Position numbers and translations under genes: made by a program
Notes under the pieces: model-generated
The model's input: only the letters and a program-made list of their open reading frames with translations
What the model was told of the DNA's origin: nothing
The model's database searches: none
Assembly (NCBI RefSeq): GCF_964199755.1
Contig: NC_133911.1
Span: 2,383,001 to 2,447,000, forward strand
Direction of reading: 5' to 3'
Length of the DNA: 64,000 bases
Origin: Larus michahellis
Lineage: Eukaryota; Chordata; Aves; Charadriiformes; Laridae
Shown here: positions 13,201 to 21,280 of the stretch, piece by piece
Layout of the letters: every line of letters begins with the position of its first letter
How positions within the stretch are numbered: the first letter of the stretch is position 1

Positions 13201-16200
13201 CCAAACACCCCTCTCCAAAGCACCCCCAGCCCCGGCTGGGGACCGTTTGCCAACACCAGCACTGGTCCTTGCCCTGAGATTTTGTCCCAAAACGCAGCCT
13301 TTCTCCCCAGCAGCACCCCCCCACCCCCGAAAGCGGACACAGCCCGGTCCCAGAGACCTTCTCCACAAGCTCCTTTTGCAGCTGCAGCTCTTTTACAAGC
13401 ACCTTTCTCAAAGCAAACCAACCCCAAGCAGACTTTTAGATGTCCCTCTGCTCTCCTGGTCCACGCTGGATGCTCAGGGCTTCCCAGGCCGTGTCCGCCA
13501 TCCTTCTATCTCCCATCCATCCATCCATCCATCCATTCATCCATCCACCTCCCACCCTCCTCCATCCATTCATCCTCCTCCATCCATCCTTCATCCATCC
13601 ATCTGTCCATCTCCCACCCTCCTCTATCCATCCATCCTTCATCCATCCATCCGTCCATCTCCCACCCTCCTCCATCCATCCATCCTTCCTTCATCCATCC
13701 ATCCCCCATCCATCCGCCCAGCTCCCATCCATCCATCATCTGCGATCCTCCTCCATCCATCTCCCATCCATCCATCATCTGCCATCTCCCTCCATCCATC
13801 CATCTCCCATCCATCCATCATCTGCCATCTCCCTCCATCCATCCATCTCCCATCCATCCATCATCTGCCATCTTCCTCTGTCCATTCATCCATCTCCTAT
13901 CCACCCATCCATCCGTCCATCATCTGCCATCTTCCCCCATCCATCCATCCATCCATCCATCCATCCATCCATCATCTGCCATCTTCCTCCATCCATCCTC
14001 CTCCGTCCATCCATTTTGTTTCACCCATCCATTCTCCCTCCATCCATCTGTCCTCCCTCCATCCTTCTCCATCCATCCAACCATCCATCCACATGTGCAA
14101 GCTAGAGGTTCCATGCAAGAAGAGGAAGGTCCACCCAGGGAGGTTACTGCAGCCAGCAAAGTCTTGGTTGACAGGATGGAGCTGGCAAGGTCAACCCAGG
14201 TCCTTGGAGATGGCGAAATGGAAAATCAGGATGAGGCAAAAGTAAGGAAGGAGGAATAAGGACAGGGAAACGGTGCTTGGGTCACGTAGGGCGAGATTTA
14301 ACTCAGGAGGATCTTGCGGAGCAGCCTTCAGGCTCTCCTTTGGGATGGGAGATGTCACGGCTGGCTGCAGGCCCAGCCCCAGCAAGGGGTTGGGAGGAGA
14401 CGGCATGGACCCTCCCGCCCTTTCCACCAAGCCAACATCAACTCGTCCGCACGAGGAACACGCTGTCCTGCCCGCCACGCGGCCGGGGCAAACATGTCCG
14501 ACCAGGAGATCTGGTCCTACCTGGCAGCATCCGTCAGGAAAATGCCCCAAGGCTGGAAGAAACAAAAGGACGAGACGGGCTCCATACGAGGTGGGCAGGT
14601 GGAAGATGGGGATTCCGTCTCTGGACACCCATCAAACCCTTGAGACGGGTGAGAAAATAAAGTCCTTGTGGGCGAGACGCCCTCCCAGCGTCCCCGTCTG
14701 TCTCAAACTGGTTTCAGTCTGGATTTGTAGGGAAGGGGAGGAAGCCGGCAGCACCACCAGCGTTTGCTTCGCTACGTGCCGACGACACCGGCTGAGGCAA
14801 CGGCGGTCACAAACCCTTGCGGCCAGGCAGGTTTCTCCTCCACCCCGGGCGGGCATCGCCCCGACCTCCCCTGCACCCGCTTTCGCAAGACCTCGCCGTA
14901 CGCCAAAACCTCCTGTCAGGATGGGGAAAGCGCCCGGTGGCTTCGGGAGCATCCTCGCTTGGGCAACTATCGACCACGGGGGACAAAAAAGGGTGGTTCG
15001 TAGCCCAAACCCACATTTTTTCCCCAAATTCTGGTGAAATAAGTTGCTCCTACCTGCCTTAGGGAGAGAGGGTCCGTGCTCCATCCCCGTTCCAGTGTGT
15101 TGAGCCGGGATGAGAGCATCCCCCGGCAGCTCCCAGGCTGGCAGCGCCCCTAAATTAACCTGGGTGGCCTTAAATTAAGCAGGGGGGGGAAATAAAAGGG
15201 GTGAGGTTTAAGCCCCCCGATGATTTTGGGGTCCGAGGGGCTGTGCGCGGGGTTGGGGACCACGGCGGCGGGGACCACGGTGGCGGCGGCACGGCTGGGA
15301 GAGCCCCGTGGAGCCGAGCGCGGGCCCCCGAAGAGCCCTCGGATGTCACACTCCTCCCTTTCCTGCCGCAAAGCTCTTCCTCTCTCACCCCGGGGAAACT
15401 CCTCCACCCCAAACCGGGGCAAATTCAAAGAGAAACGGGTAAAGGTCGCACGGGACGCGCCGCTTCCGCGTGGCCCCGCAGAAGAAACGCCGCCGGCATG
15501 AGGGATGCAAAGCACCTCGGGATGTTTTCTCTGGCACAACATCGCAGCCAGCGCCGGGCTGAACCCACAGCCGTGGTTTTCAGCCCCTTCCGAACCCCCG
15601 GGATGCCTTTTATCCCTTCCAGCCTCCACCCTGCAAAGGGTCTTTCTGCTGTAAAGCCACGCGGCAGCCGGCAGCGGTGCCGATCCGGGGCTCGCTTATC
15701 CCACCACATCCTTTCCCGGCGCAAGAAAAACCCCGGGATTGCTCGGCTCACGGGCTGAGAAAATGCAGCGTGGTCCTTCACAGCCTTAAAACGGGGCCAG
15801 AAAATGCAGCGTGGTCCTTCGCAGCCTTAAAAATGGGGCCAGAAAATGCAGCGTGGTCTTTCGCAGCCTTAAAACGGGGGTGCGAAAATGCAGCATGGTC
15901 CTTCGCAGCCTTAAAAACGGGGCCGGAAAATGCAGCGTGGTCCTTCACAGCCTTAAAACGGCGCCAGAAAATGCAGCGTGGTCTTTTGCAGCCTTAAAAA
16001 CGGGGCCAGAAAATGCGGCGTGGTCTTTTGCAGCCTTAAAAACGGGGCCAGAAAATGCAGCGTGGTCCTTCGCAGCCTTAAAACCCACCCCTGCCTCCAC
16101 GATGCCGATGAAGACGCCGCGAAGGGACGCGCTTGGTGACGAGCTCGGTGCCTCCCCAAGGTGGACCCGGAGCAGCCTGGCTGTGGGAAGCGGCCTCGGT

Positions 16201-18331
16201 GGAGCGCAGGGATTCGGCTGTGGGGTTCGGGGGTGTCGGAGCATCCCAGGGAGATGCCCGGGTTTCGTTTCCCGCAGATGAAATCAGCACGCGGCTTCAC
16301 ACGGAGTCCCCCGCGCTGGTGTGGGCAGGAGTCCCACAGCTCCCCTCCCTGATCCAGAGTCCCTTCCCGGCTTTCCTGGAGCCCCTTTAGGGACTGGAAG
16401 GGGCTGGAAGGTCTCCCCGGAGCCTTCTCTTCTCCAGGCTGAACCCCCCCAACTCTCTCAGCCTGTCCCCACAGCAGAGGGGCTCCAGCCCTCCCAGCAT
16501 CTCCGGGGCATCCTCTGGCCCCGCTCCGACAGCTCCGTGTCCTTCTTGTGCCGAGGGCTCCAGAGCCGGACGCGGTGCTCCTGCTGGGGTCCCACCAGAG
16601 TGGAGCAGAGGGGGAGAATCACCTCCCTGGATCTGCTGGCCACGCTGCTTTTGATGCAAGCCCAGGATCATGTCACGGAATGGTTTGGTGGCCGTGCCCC
16701 CAAAAAAGGGCTTTGCACGCCCACGTTTTGCAAGGAAAGGCACAAGATTCTGCCCCAAAAAAGGGCTTTGCACCCCCAAAAAGTTGCAAGGAGTTGGTTT
16801 GGGTGGGAAGGGACCTTAAAGCCCCCCCAGTGCCACCCCCTGCCCTGGGCAGGGACACCTCCCACCAGCCCAGGCTGCTCCAAGCCCCGTCCAACCTGGC
16901 CTTGAACCCCTCCAGGGATGGGGCTGCCACAGCTTCTCTGGGCAACCTGGGCCGGGGGGGGGTCGGCCGCAGGGGGGGACACGACACACGACACACACGG
17001 GACGGGACCCGTTTTGGGTTGTCCCGACGGGATGTAAAACCAAACCCGTTCCCACCAAAGTCACCGACCGTTGCGACCCCCGGTTGGGCGGGGGGGCCGC
17101 AGGACATCGCTGCGCTGACACCCCCGGAGCGGCAGCACACCCCCACCCCCACACCCCACCCCACGGCGCCTCCTTCCGCAAAGCCCACGGGCAAAATAGG
17201 GCAAAACGGGGCAAAATAGGGCAAAGCTGCCCTCCCCGCGCTCTGTAAAACGCAACCGCAGGATGCGCAAAGTCCAATGCCGGCCCCCCCCGTGGGGACA
17301 CGCACGGTGCCACCCCCCCACCCCCCCCCCGGTGGGCCGTGCGTGATGCAACCGTGGGGACACGCACAATGTAAACCCCCAGGGGCCACGCACAGTACAA
17401 TCCCCCCCCCCCCTCCCCGTCGCGGGTCGTTCAGTGGAAACAATGGGGCCACGCATGACACAACCCCCGGGGGCAAAACGCAACCCCCCCACGGGGACAC
17501 GCACGATGTGACCCCGCCACGGGGACACGCACGATGCGACCCCCACCCCCCACGATGTCAACCCCCGGGGGTCACGCAAAATGCAACACCCCCCCCCCCC
17601 CCCCCCCCCATGGGGAGCCACACACGACGCGACCCCCCCTCCGTGGGCCATACACGATGCAACCCCCGGGGGCCACACATAGTGTGAACCCCCCCCCACC
17701 CCACACACACCCCGGGAGCCACGCACGATGCAAACCCCCCCCCCCGCAGGGGTCGTGCACGATGCAAGCGTGGGGCCACACATGACACAACGCCCGGGGG
17801 CCCACGGACGATGCGACCCCCCCCCCCCCCCAACCCCCGTGGGGCAGGCAGGATGCAAGCGTGGGGCCACACGAGGTACAACCCTTAGGGGGGGCCACGC
17901 ATAATGCGACACCGCCCCTCCCTCAGGGGGCCACGCACGACACAACTCCCGGGGGACACGCAAAATGCGACACCACCCCCCCCCCCGCCGTGGGTCGCGC
18001 ACGATGCAACCACAACCATGGGGCCACGCACGATGTGACACCCCCCCGCCCCCCCGACCCCGCCTCAGGGTCGTGCACGATGCAACCGTGGGGCCAACTC
18101 ATAATGCGACCCCCCCCCCAGGGCCCACGCACGATGCAAACCCACCCCCCCCCCCACCCCGGGGGCCACGCAAAACGCGACCGTGGGGCCACGCACGCAG
18201 CCGCCCGACAGGAGACGGGGGGGGGGGGGGGGGGGGGCGGGCAGGGTGGGGGCCGTGTCCCCAAACCCCCCCCCCGTCTCCTCCCTCAAGGCACCCCCCC
18301 CCCACCCGCGGGCCCCCTGACCTGAGCTCAT
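438..18331 (-). CDS. ATP13A2: ATP13A2, lysosomal P5B-type polyamine-transporting ATPase (5' 21 coding exons; 3' end outside window)
   Basis: The product is a P-type ATPase of the P5B group, known in mammals as a late-endosomal/lysosomal exporter of spermine and spermidine. The 21 coding exons sum to 2394 bases (798 codons) and stay in frame at every join. Visible landmarks are the N-terminal MSSDSSRLLG, a hydrophobic hairpin in exon 3, the first transmembrane pair in exon 9, the actuator loop TGES (split over exons 11/12), the P5B transmembrane-4 signature PPALPAAMT in exon 15, the phosphorylation site DKTGTLT (Asp about residue 499, split over exons 15/16) and the hinge TGDN (split over exons 20/21). 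Human ATP13A2 is about 1180 residues, so the GDGAND segment and the last transmembrane helices must lie left of base 1. SDHB follows in the same orientation upstream, as in human. Identification rests on residue-level agreement with the human protein along its length. Confidence 0.97.
1301..1425 (-). CDS. ATP13A2: ATP13A2 exon 20
   Basis: Encodes [20 protein letters not shown] and IRPVMVTG. Together with exon 21 it forms the TGDN hinge motif. Acceptor cctcccag, donor gtgacc. Confidence 0.96.
1618..1738 (-). CDS. ATP13A2: ATP13A2 exon 19
   Basis: Encodes [20 protein letters not shown] and LASKPLG, aligned with human [20 protein letters not shown] and LASKPLP. Donor gttggt, acceptor cgcggcag. 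Confidence 0.96.
2046..2202 (-). CDS. ATP13A2: ATP13A2 exon 18, nucleotide-binding domain
   Basis: Encodes [15 protein letters not shown] and [14 protein letters not shown]. The KGAPE motif is the nucleotide-domain signature of P-type ATPases (human KGSPE). Acceptor ctccccag, donor gtacgt. Confidence 0.97.
2327..2449 (-). CDS. ATP13A2: ATP13A2 exon 17
   Basis: 41 codons. A seven-Glu run (EEEEEEE) is followed by [12 protein letters not shown], aligned with human FGTQVLAVMRPP. The Glu run replaces a shorter acidic linker in human. Donor gtaggt, acceptor ggtttcag. Confidence 0.93.
2538..3045 (-). mobile_element. CR1 LINE, 3' fragment, in ATP13A2 intron 16
   Basis: About 500 bases of CR1 3' sequence in reverse orientation. 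The left end carries the reverse complement of the CR1 terminus (cagaatcccagcatgg, then gggtgggaagggacct). To the right it includes the typical segments tctgggcagcctgtgccagg, cacagcaaagaagttcctcc and cctcagccttccttcatcag. It is 5' truncated, as usual for CR1, and carries no intact reverse transcriptase. It sits less than 100 bases from exon 16. Confidence 0.93.
3095..3301 (-). CDS. ATP13A2: ATP13A2 exon 16
   Basis: Starts with [13 protein letters not shown], completing DKTGTLT. It continues through [11 protein letters not shown] and [14 protein letters not shown] into the nucleotide-binding domain. Acceptor tccccgcag, donor gtaaga. Confidence 0.98.
3375..3563 (-). CDS. ATP13A2: ATP13A2 exon 15, PPALP helix and start of P domain
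   Basis: 63 codons with [20 protein letters not shown], the transmembrane-4 substrate-site signature of P5B ATPases. It ends at CFDK, whose Asp is the phosphorylated residue. Donor gtgggt. Confidence 0.98.
3686..3732 (-). CDS. ATP13A2: ATP13A2 exon 14 (47 bp, transmembrane)
   Basis: A 47-base exon encoding [16 protein letters not shown], aligned with human GTIYSIFILYRNR. Acceptor cccgcgcag, donor gtaggg. It lies between two short introns. Confidence 0.94.
3844..3954 (-). CDS. ATP13A2: ATP13A2 exon 13
   Basis: Encodes [18 protein letters not shown] and [17 protein letters not shown], the end of the actuator linker and the start of transmembrane helix 3. Acceptor ctcccgcag, donor gtacgt. Confidence 0.96.
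4046..4213 (-). CDS. ATP13A2: ATP13A2 exon 12, actuator domain
   Basis: Completes TGES with [10 protein letters not shown], then [15 protein letters not shown] and the run to TRTG. The [10 protein letters not shown] segment is identical to human. Donor gtgacg. Confidence 0.97.
4397..4528 (-). CDS. ATP13A2: ATP13A2 exon 11, actuator domain
   Basis: Encodes [16 protein letters not shown] and [12 protein letters not shown]. This is the P-type ATPase actuator domain up to the TG of the TGES dephosphorylation motif. Acceptor ttttttccag, donor gtgaga. Confidence 0.97.
4553..5583. repeat. 26-bp minisatellite in ATP13A2 intron 10
   Basis: About 40 imperfect copies of a unit near 26 bases, consensus like gtcatcccggcatcgtcccc plus aggaac. 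It fills almost all of intron 10 (4529-5628). All three plus-strand frames stay open over hundreds of codons because the unit lacks stops. Some copies are joined by shorter or 27-base variants. Confidence 0.95.
5629..5695 (-). CDS. ATP13A2: ATP13A2 exon 10
   Basis: Encodes [20 protein letters not shown], aligned with human [20 protein letters not shown]. Donor gtgagt opens onto the 1.1-kb minisatellite intron 10. Confidence 0.94.
5952..6086 (-). CDS. ATP13A2: ATP13A2 exon 9, first transmembrane pair
   Basis: 45 codons. Two hydrophobic segments around [15 protein letters not shown] and [18 protein letters not shown] form the first core transmembrane helices before the actuator domain. Donor gttggt, acceptor cccttccag. 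Confidence 0.97.
6526..6595 (-). CDS. ATP13A2: ATP13A2 exon 8
   Basis: Encodes [20 protein letters not shown], matching human [21 protein letters not shown]. Donor gtgcgc, acceptor cttttgcag. Confidence 0.96.
6646..6980. repeat. 168-bp tandem duplication in ATP13A2 intron 7
   Basis: Two adjacent copies of about 168 bases (6646-6812 and 6813-6980). Each starts ggaaaagcc and ends near ggaattttctg(a/g)cccct, with roughly 10% differences. The first bases of a third copy follow at 6981. No coding content. Confidence 0.92.
7035..7112 (-). CDS. ATP13A2: ATP13A2 exon 7
   Basis: Encodes [12 protein letters not shown], aligned with human LLDHGRSCDDVH. Acceptor cttgcccag, donor gtaggg. It ends two bases into an Arg codon completed by exon 8. 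Confidence 0.94.
7216..7268. repeat. (CA)n followed by A-rich run
   Basis: An eight-unit CA microsatellite runs straight into about 19 A residues and a second A-rich run. It lies in ATP13A2 intron 6. Confidence 0.9.
7683..7762 (-). CDS. ATP13A2: ATP13A2 exon 6
   Basis: Encodes [18 protein letters not shown], close to human KRVLRYYLFQGQRYIWIE. Acceptor ccgctcag, donor gtattg. Confidence 0.96.
7869..7980 (-). CDS. ATP13A2: ATP13A2 exon 5
   Basis: Encodes a poorly conserved acidic linker of the cytosolic N-terminal domain ([13 protein letters not shown] and on to HDKEE). Phase 2 in, phase 0 out, donor gtaacg. Confidence 0.9.
8062..8690. repeat. 25-bp minisatellite in ATP13A2 intron 4
   Basis: About 25 copies of a 25-base unit like gggatcccggcatcgcggtg plus gggac, with alternating variants (catcgcggtgg, catggccatgg, cattgtggtgg). 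It occupies nearly the whole intron between exons 4 and 5. It shares the core atcccggcatcg with the intron 10 array. Confidence 0.95.
8695..8753 (-). CDS. ATP13A2: ATP13A2 exon 4
   Basis: Encodes [19 protein letters not shown], aligned with human DSSWQLFTVQVQTEAIGEG. Acceptor tcctgcag, donor gtgagc. It lies just beyond the 25-bp minisatellite of intron 4. Confidence 0.93.
8940..9362 (+). mobile_element. CR1 LINE, 3' fragment, in ATP13A2 intron 3
   Basis: A plus-orientation CR1 tail with the typical segments ggctcagcctggaaaagaga, ttctttgctgtgagggtggt and caggttgcccagagaagctg. It ends in ctctacgattctatgaat, the CR1 3' terminus. About 420 bases, 5' truncated, and antisense to ATP13A2. Confidence 0.94.
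9520..9687 (-). CDS. ATP13A2: ATP13A2 exon 3
   Basis: 56 codons with a hydrophobic stretch ([15 protein letters not shown]) followed by HWKP. This corresponds to the membrane-embedded N-terminal hairpin of P5B ATPases (human LLLFRWKP). Acceptor ttcttgcag, donor gtgagt. Confidence 0.95.
9947..10020 (-). CDS. ATP13A2: ATP13A2 exon 2
   Basis: Encodes the cytosolic N-terminus including RPGYGTL, which corresponds to human PTGYGTL. Acceptor tttcgcag, donor gtaggt. It starts in phase 1 from the tiny exon 1, across an 8.3-kb intron. Confidence 0.92.
10021..11225. other. ATP13A2 intron 1, unique GC-rich part
   Basis: No exon recognised. It contains an 18-base G run (about 10201-10218), a C run near 10437 and a T run near 10480. 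It is the 3' end of the 8.3-kb intron 1 in transcript orientation. Confidence 0.6.
11231..12232. repeat. 33-bp minisatellite in ATP13A2 intron 1
   Basis: About 30 copies of a unit near 33 bases, like gggaaaagcagggattccag plus gtgaaacggggcc. The unit is divisible by three, so it produces long artefactual open frames on both strands. Some copies are 35 bases through an inserted gg. Confidence 0.95.
12233..13500. other. ATP13A2 intron 1, GC-rich spacer
   Basis: No gene recognised. CpG-rich in places (12480-13100), with G runs near 12535, 12916 and 13096. It could hold regulatory sequence, but nothing specific is visible. Confidence 0.5.
13505..14093. repeat. (CATC)n / (CCAT)n microsatellite-minisatellite in ATP13A2 intron 1
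   Basis: Nearly 600 bases of interrupted ccat tetranucleotides. They contain a higher-order subrepeat ccatccatcatctgccatct(c/t)cc repeated several times between 13725 and 13990. Confidence 0.96.
14094..15750. other. ATP13A2 intron 1, unique spacer
   Basis: Mixed-composition sequence with no exon, repeat or recognisable element. Open frames here show no family resemblance. Confidence 0.5.
15755..16084. repeat. 41-42-bp minisatellite in ATP13A2 intron 1
   Basis: Eight copies of a unit like gaaaatgcagcgtggtcctt plus cgcagccttaaaaacggggcca, with few differences. This suggests recent expansion. Confidence 0.95.
16330..16684 (-). mobile_element. CR1 LINE, internal fragment, in ATP13A2 intron 1
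   Basis: Reverse-orientation CR1. It contains the reverse complements of the segments also seen in the plus copy at 8940-9362 (tttcctggagcccctttagg, ccttctcttctccaggctga). It continues further 5' into ctccgtgtccttcttgtgcc and gatctgctggccacgct. The CR1 3' terminus is missing on its left side. Confidence 0.88.
16686..16796. repeat. Two isolated copies of the 55-60-bp satellite between CR1 pieces
   Basis: Two units (cccccaaaaaagggctttgc, then acgcccacgttttgcaagga; and ccccaaaaaagggctttgca, then cccccaaaaagttgcaagg). They match the large array at 18495-19465, 1.7 kb away. They are bounded on both sides by CR1-terminal sequence. Confidence 0.9.
16791..16955 (-). mobile_element. CR1 LINE, 3' end fragment, in ATP13A2 intron 1
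   Basis: Begins with the reverse-complemented CR1 end (ggtttgggtgggaagggacc) and runs through cagggacacctcccaccagc to gcttctctgggcaacctggg. It is out of order with the fragment at 16330-16684, so the two are separate insertions or rearranged parts. Confidence 0.88.
17285..18195. repeat. C-rich (transcript G-rich) minisatellite at the 5' end of ATP13A2 intron 1
   Basis: Degenerate copies of a roughly 30-base unit like gggccacgcacgatgcaacc plus a variable C tract of up to 20 bases. On the transcribed-sense (minus) strand this is a series of long G runs, starting about 130 bases after exon 1. Confidence 0.9.
18322..18331 (-). CDS. ATP13A2: ATP13A2 exon 1 (coding part)
   Basis: Ten coding bases: ATG AGC TCA G, then donor gtcagg. 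G at -3 of the ATG. It is too short to recognise alone. It is chosen because joining to exon 2 gives MSSDSSRLLG, matching the human start MSADSSPLVG. Confidence 0.9.
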
Positions 18332-18440
18332 GGCGAGCGGCCACGCGTGGGCCGCAGCCCCGCGCGCGCTGCCGGCGGGCCGGCGGAAGGGCGCCGCGCG
18401 GGGGGTGCTGGGACTTGTAGTCCTTTAACACCGCCCCCCC
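18322..18440 (-). promoter_or_regulatory. ATP13A2 promoter / 5' UTR, CpG-rich, with ZNF143 (SBS)-type site
   Basis: CpG-dense sequence immediately upstream of the ATG. On the minus strand, 18421-18404 reads actacaagtcccagcacc, which fits the SBS consensus ACTACAANTCCCAG bound by ZNF143/THAP11 at many vertebrate housekeeping promoters. No TATA box is seen. The transcription start is not determinable here. Confidence 0.7.
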
Positions 18441-18489
18441 CCCCCCTCAAGCAAGGACACACGGAGGGGGCCAACAACAAAACGACCGG

Positions 18490-19470
18490 GGTTCTACCCC
18501 AAAAACGGGCTTTGCACCCCCAAAACTTGCAAGGAAACACGCCAGGTTCTGCCCCCCAAAAAAGGTTTTGCCCCCCCCAAACTTCTAAGGAAACATAGGG
18601 GGCTCTGACCCCCCCCCCCCCAAGTCTTTGCACCCTCAAAAACTGTCAGGAAACACAAGGGGCTCTGCCCCAAAAAAGGGCTTTGAACCCCCGAAACCTG
18701 TAAAGAAATGCACCTCGTTCTGACCCCAAAAAAGGAGCTTTGTACCCCCAAAACTTGTAAAGAAACGCACTGGGCTGTGCCCCCCCCAAAGGGCTTTGCA
18801 CCCCCACATCTTGCAAGGAAACGCACGGGGTTCTGCCCCCAAAAAAGGGCTTTGCACGCCCACGTTTTGCAAGGAAATGCGCCAGGTTCTGCCCCAAGAA
18901 AGGGCTTTGCACCCCTCAAAACTTGTAAGGAAACACACTGGGCTGTGCCCCCCCCCCCCAAAAAAAGGGCTTTGAACCCCCACATCTTGCAAGGCAAGGC
19001 ACGAGATTCTGCCCCAAAAAAGGGCTTTGCACCCCCACATCTTGCAGGGAAACGCACAGGGTTCTGCCCCCAAAAAAGGGCTTTGCACCCTCAAAAACCG
19101 TAAGGAAATGCAGGGGGCCCTGCCCCCAAAAAAGGGCTTTGCACCCCCAAAACTTGTAAGAAAACGCACCGGACTGTGCCCCCAAAAATGGCCTTGAACC
19201 CCCAAAATTTGGAAGAAAACACACCAGGCTGTGGCCCCCAAAAGCGATTTGCACCCCCACATCTTGTAAGGAAACACAGGGGGCTCTGCCCCCCCAAAAG
19301 GGCTTTGCACCCCCACATCTTGCAAGGAAAGGCGCCAGGTTTCACCCCCCAAAAAAAGGGCTTTGCACCCCCAAAACTTGCAAGGAAAAGCACCAGGCTG
19401 TGCCCCCCAAAAGGGCTTTGCACCCCCCACATTTCGCAAGGAACTGCAGGGGGTTCTGCCCCCCCCCAAA
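18490..19470. repeat. 55-60-bp satellite array upstream of ATP13A2
   Basis: About 17 copies of a unit like tgccccaaaaaagggctttg plus cacccccacatcttgcaagg plus aaacgcaccgggttc. Some units carry caaaacttg in place of cacatcttg. The array begins about 70 bases beyond the promoter motif. Open frames through it spell repeating GVQSPFLG-type peptides and are not genes. Confidence 0.95.
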
Positions 19471-21260
19471 GGAGCTCTTTGCCCTCATGGCAGGGGGGTG
19501 GGGGACACAGCACCCACACTCCTGCTGCAGCGGGGCTCCCCCCCCGGGGAAGTCGCAGTGTGGGGGATGTTGAGGCCAATAACGAGGCGCAGCCCCCAAA
19601 AAACACCCGGCGCAGACCCCTCCGGCCACCCCTGGGCTTTTGGGTGCCCCAGTCGTTGCCAAACTGCTGCCCACCACCCCCGCGGCCAAAAAAAAAAAAA
19701 AAAAAATTAAAAAAAAAAAATATCACTTCCCCCCCCCCCCCCCATACGCATCCTCACACACGGGAGTTTGGGTTCCTTTCCCAGGAAGGGACATAAAAGT
19801 CCGTGTTTTCTTTGGATGCGCCTCAGGCAGAGCCTTGCGCTTCCTCCCCCAAACCAAAGGTGAAGCGGATTTTGGGAATCAGAACAGAAAAACCTCGACC
19901 AGCGTTTCCATCCAACCCAGCAACGAGGCAAAAACCAGTTCGTTTGTGCTCAAAAACCCCCCACGCCAACTAAAGAGAAGGGAATAGCGGGAGACGAGGT
20001 GGGTCGCAAAGCTCTCCTCATCCCAGCTGTGGATGGGAATCCCTTGGATTTAAGCGGGGAGGTGAGATTACGGAGCACGAGGATGCAATAGATACAGAAA
20101 TATCGCTATCACAGGACTGAAAACGCGTCCCCGCTCCCTAACATCAGCAGCGGGGTCTTCCCTATCCCTTCCCCTTCCCTTCCCGGGACGGACGCTCACC
20201 CGTCCTCAGCCACAGCTCACTCGACGCACCGAAAATAGGGGCAGTAACAGCCCAACGCACGTGGATTTTCAGGGTAAAATCCCCGACCTACGGCAGCCTG
20301 TCCTACATCAGCTCTGGGGAACGAAGCCGTTAACTCAAGGAAAAGAAAGCAGCGTTTCTGCGAGTGAAAATTAAGACGGCAACGTCCGCTTGGCTTCTCG
20401 AGACAGCCACAAGGCTCCCTTACTGCAGGAGAGAGAAATAAACGGGGGAAAAAACCAAAACACCAAAAAACAGAGTCATTTTCGGGGCAAGTCTTTCCTG
20501 AGCCGTACGTGGCTTTTTGTACCACCTCGATCTTCATTCGCCGCCCACTGGCAGCACCCTGGCTGCCACACCAGGTCTCGGAAGCAGCGTCACGGTATTT
20601 CTAGAAGTTTTTACTACATCTAGACAAAAAAGAAATAAAAAAAAATAATAAATCTATCACGCAGCAAAACAGAAAGCGCTTCCTTTCTCTCCGGCCCCCT
20701 GAAGCTGCAAGCAAGCAACAACCTCCATCACAAGCTCGAGAAATCTGGAGCTAAAAACCACTCGTGCCAAAGCAAGAGACGGATTGAACCCTGGTTCTGA
20801 CCAATCTCGTCTACTTTAGGACCCGAAATAAGAATGAGCAGCCCAGCAGCGGCAAGACACCCCTCTCCGGGTGGCACCGCCACCGGTATTTTGCCACACG
20901 CCGGCGCCCTGTGAGCTCCGGGTCCTCACCAAGGAGCCCAGGGGATTTCGGAACAGGGCGAGATTCTTCCAACATTCCCCTTTCCCAGCCGCTTCCATCT
21001 GTTTTCTCGCCAATGGCCACGGGGCTCATTGCTCGCAGGTCTCTTCCCACGCACGCATTCACTTCACAGACGTGGGATCAAGGTCCCTACGGGAATTTTC
21101 TGTCTCCCTTCATCTCCCCTCGCTTTCAAATCCTCCATCCCACCGCAGGGTCGCCGAGGTGACCCCAGCTGCTCCCACACTCAAAACCCCAAAGGTCTGG
21201 GCTCCTACGACAGCAGCGGAGGCATCAATTCCATATTATTAATAAATAACAACTCTTATT
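19471..21260. other. ATP13A2-SDHB intergenic spacer
   Basis: No gene recognised. Contains A-rich runs (19687-19720), a C run (19729-19743) and an A/T-rich patch near 20625-20660. The right end probably includes the last part of the SDHB 3' UTR. Confidence 0.6.
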
Positions 21261-21274
21261 TGTTCTTTACAGTA

Positions 21275-21280
21275 TTTATT
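21275..21280 (-). terminator. SDHB poly(A) signal
   Basis: AATAAA on the minus strand, 124 bases downstream of the SDHB stop codon. It is the closest canonical hexamer after the stop. Confidence 0.75.

Noticed and set aside
13282-14259. His/Pro/Ser/Ile-rich open frames
   Set aside because: Translations of the ccat tetranucleotide repeat.
18494-19469. Minus-strand frames with repeated [11 protein letters not shown]-like peptides
   Set aside because: The periodicity equals the 55-60-bp satellite unit, with no conserved domain.
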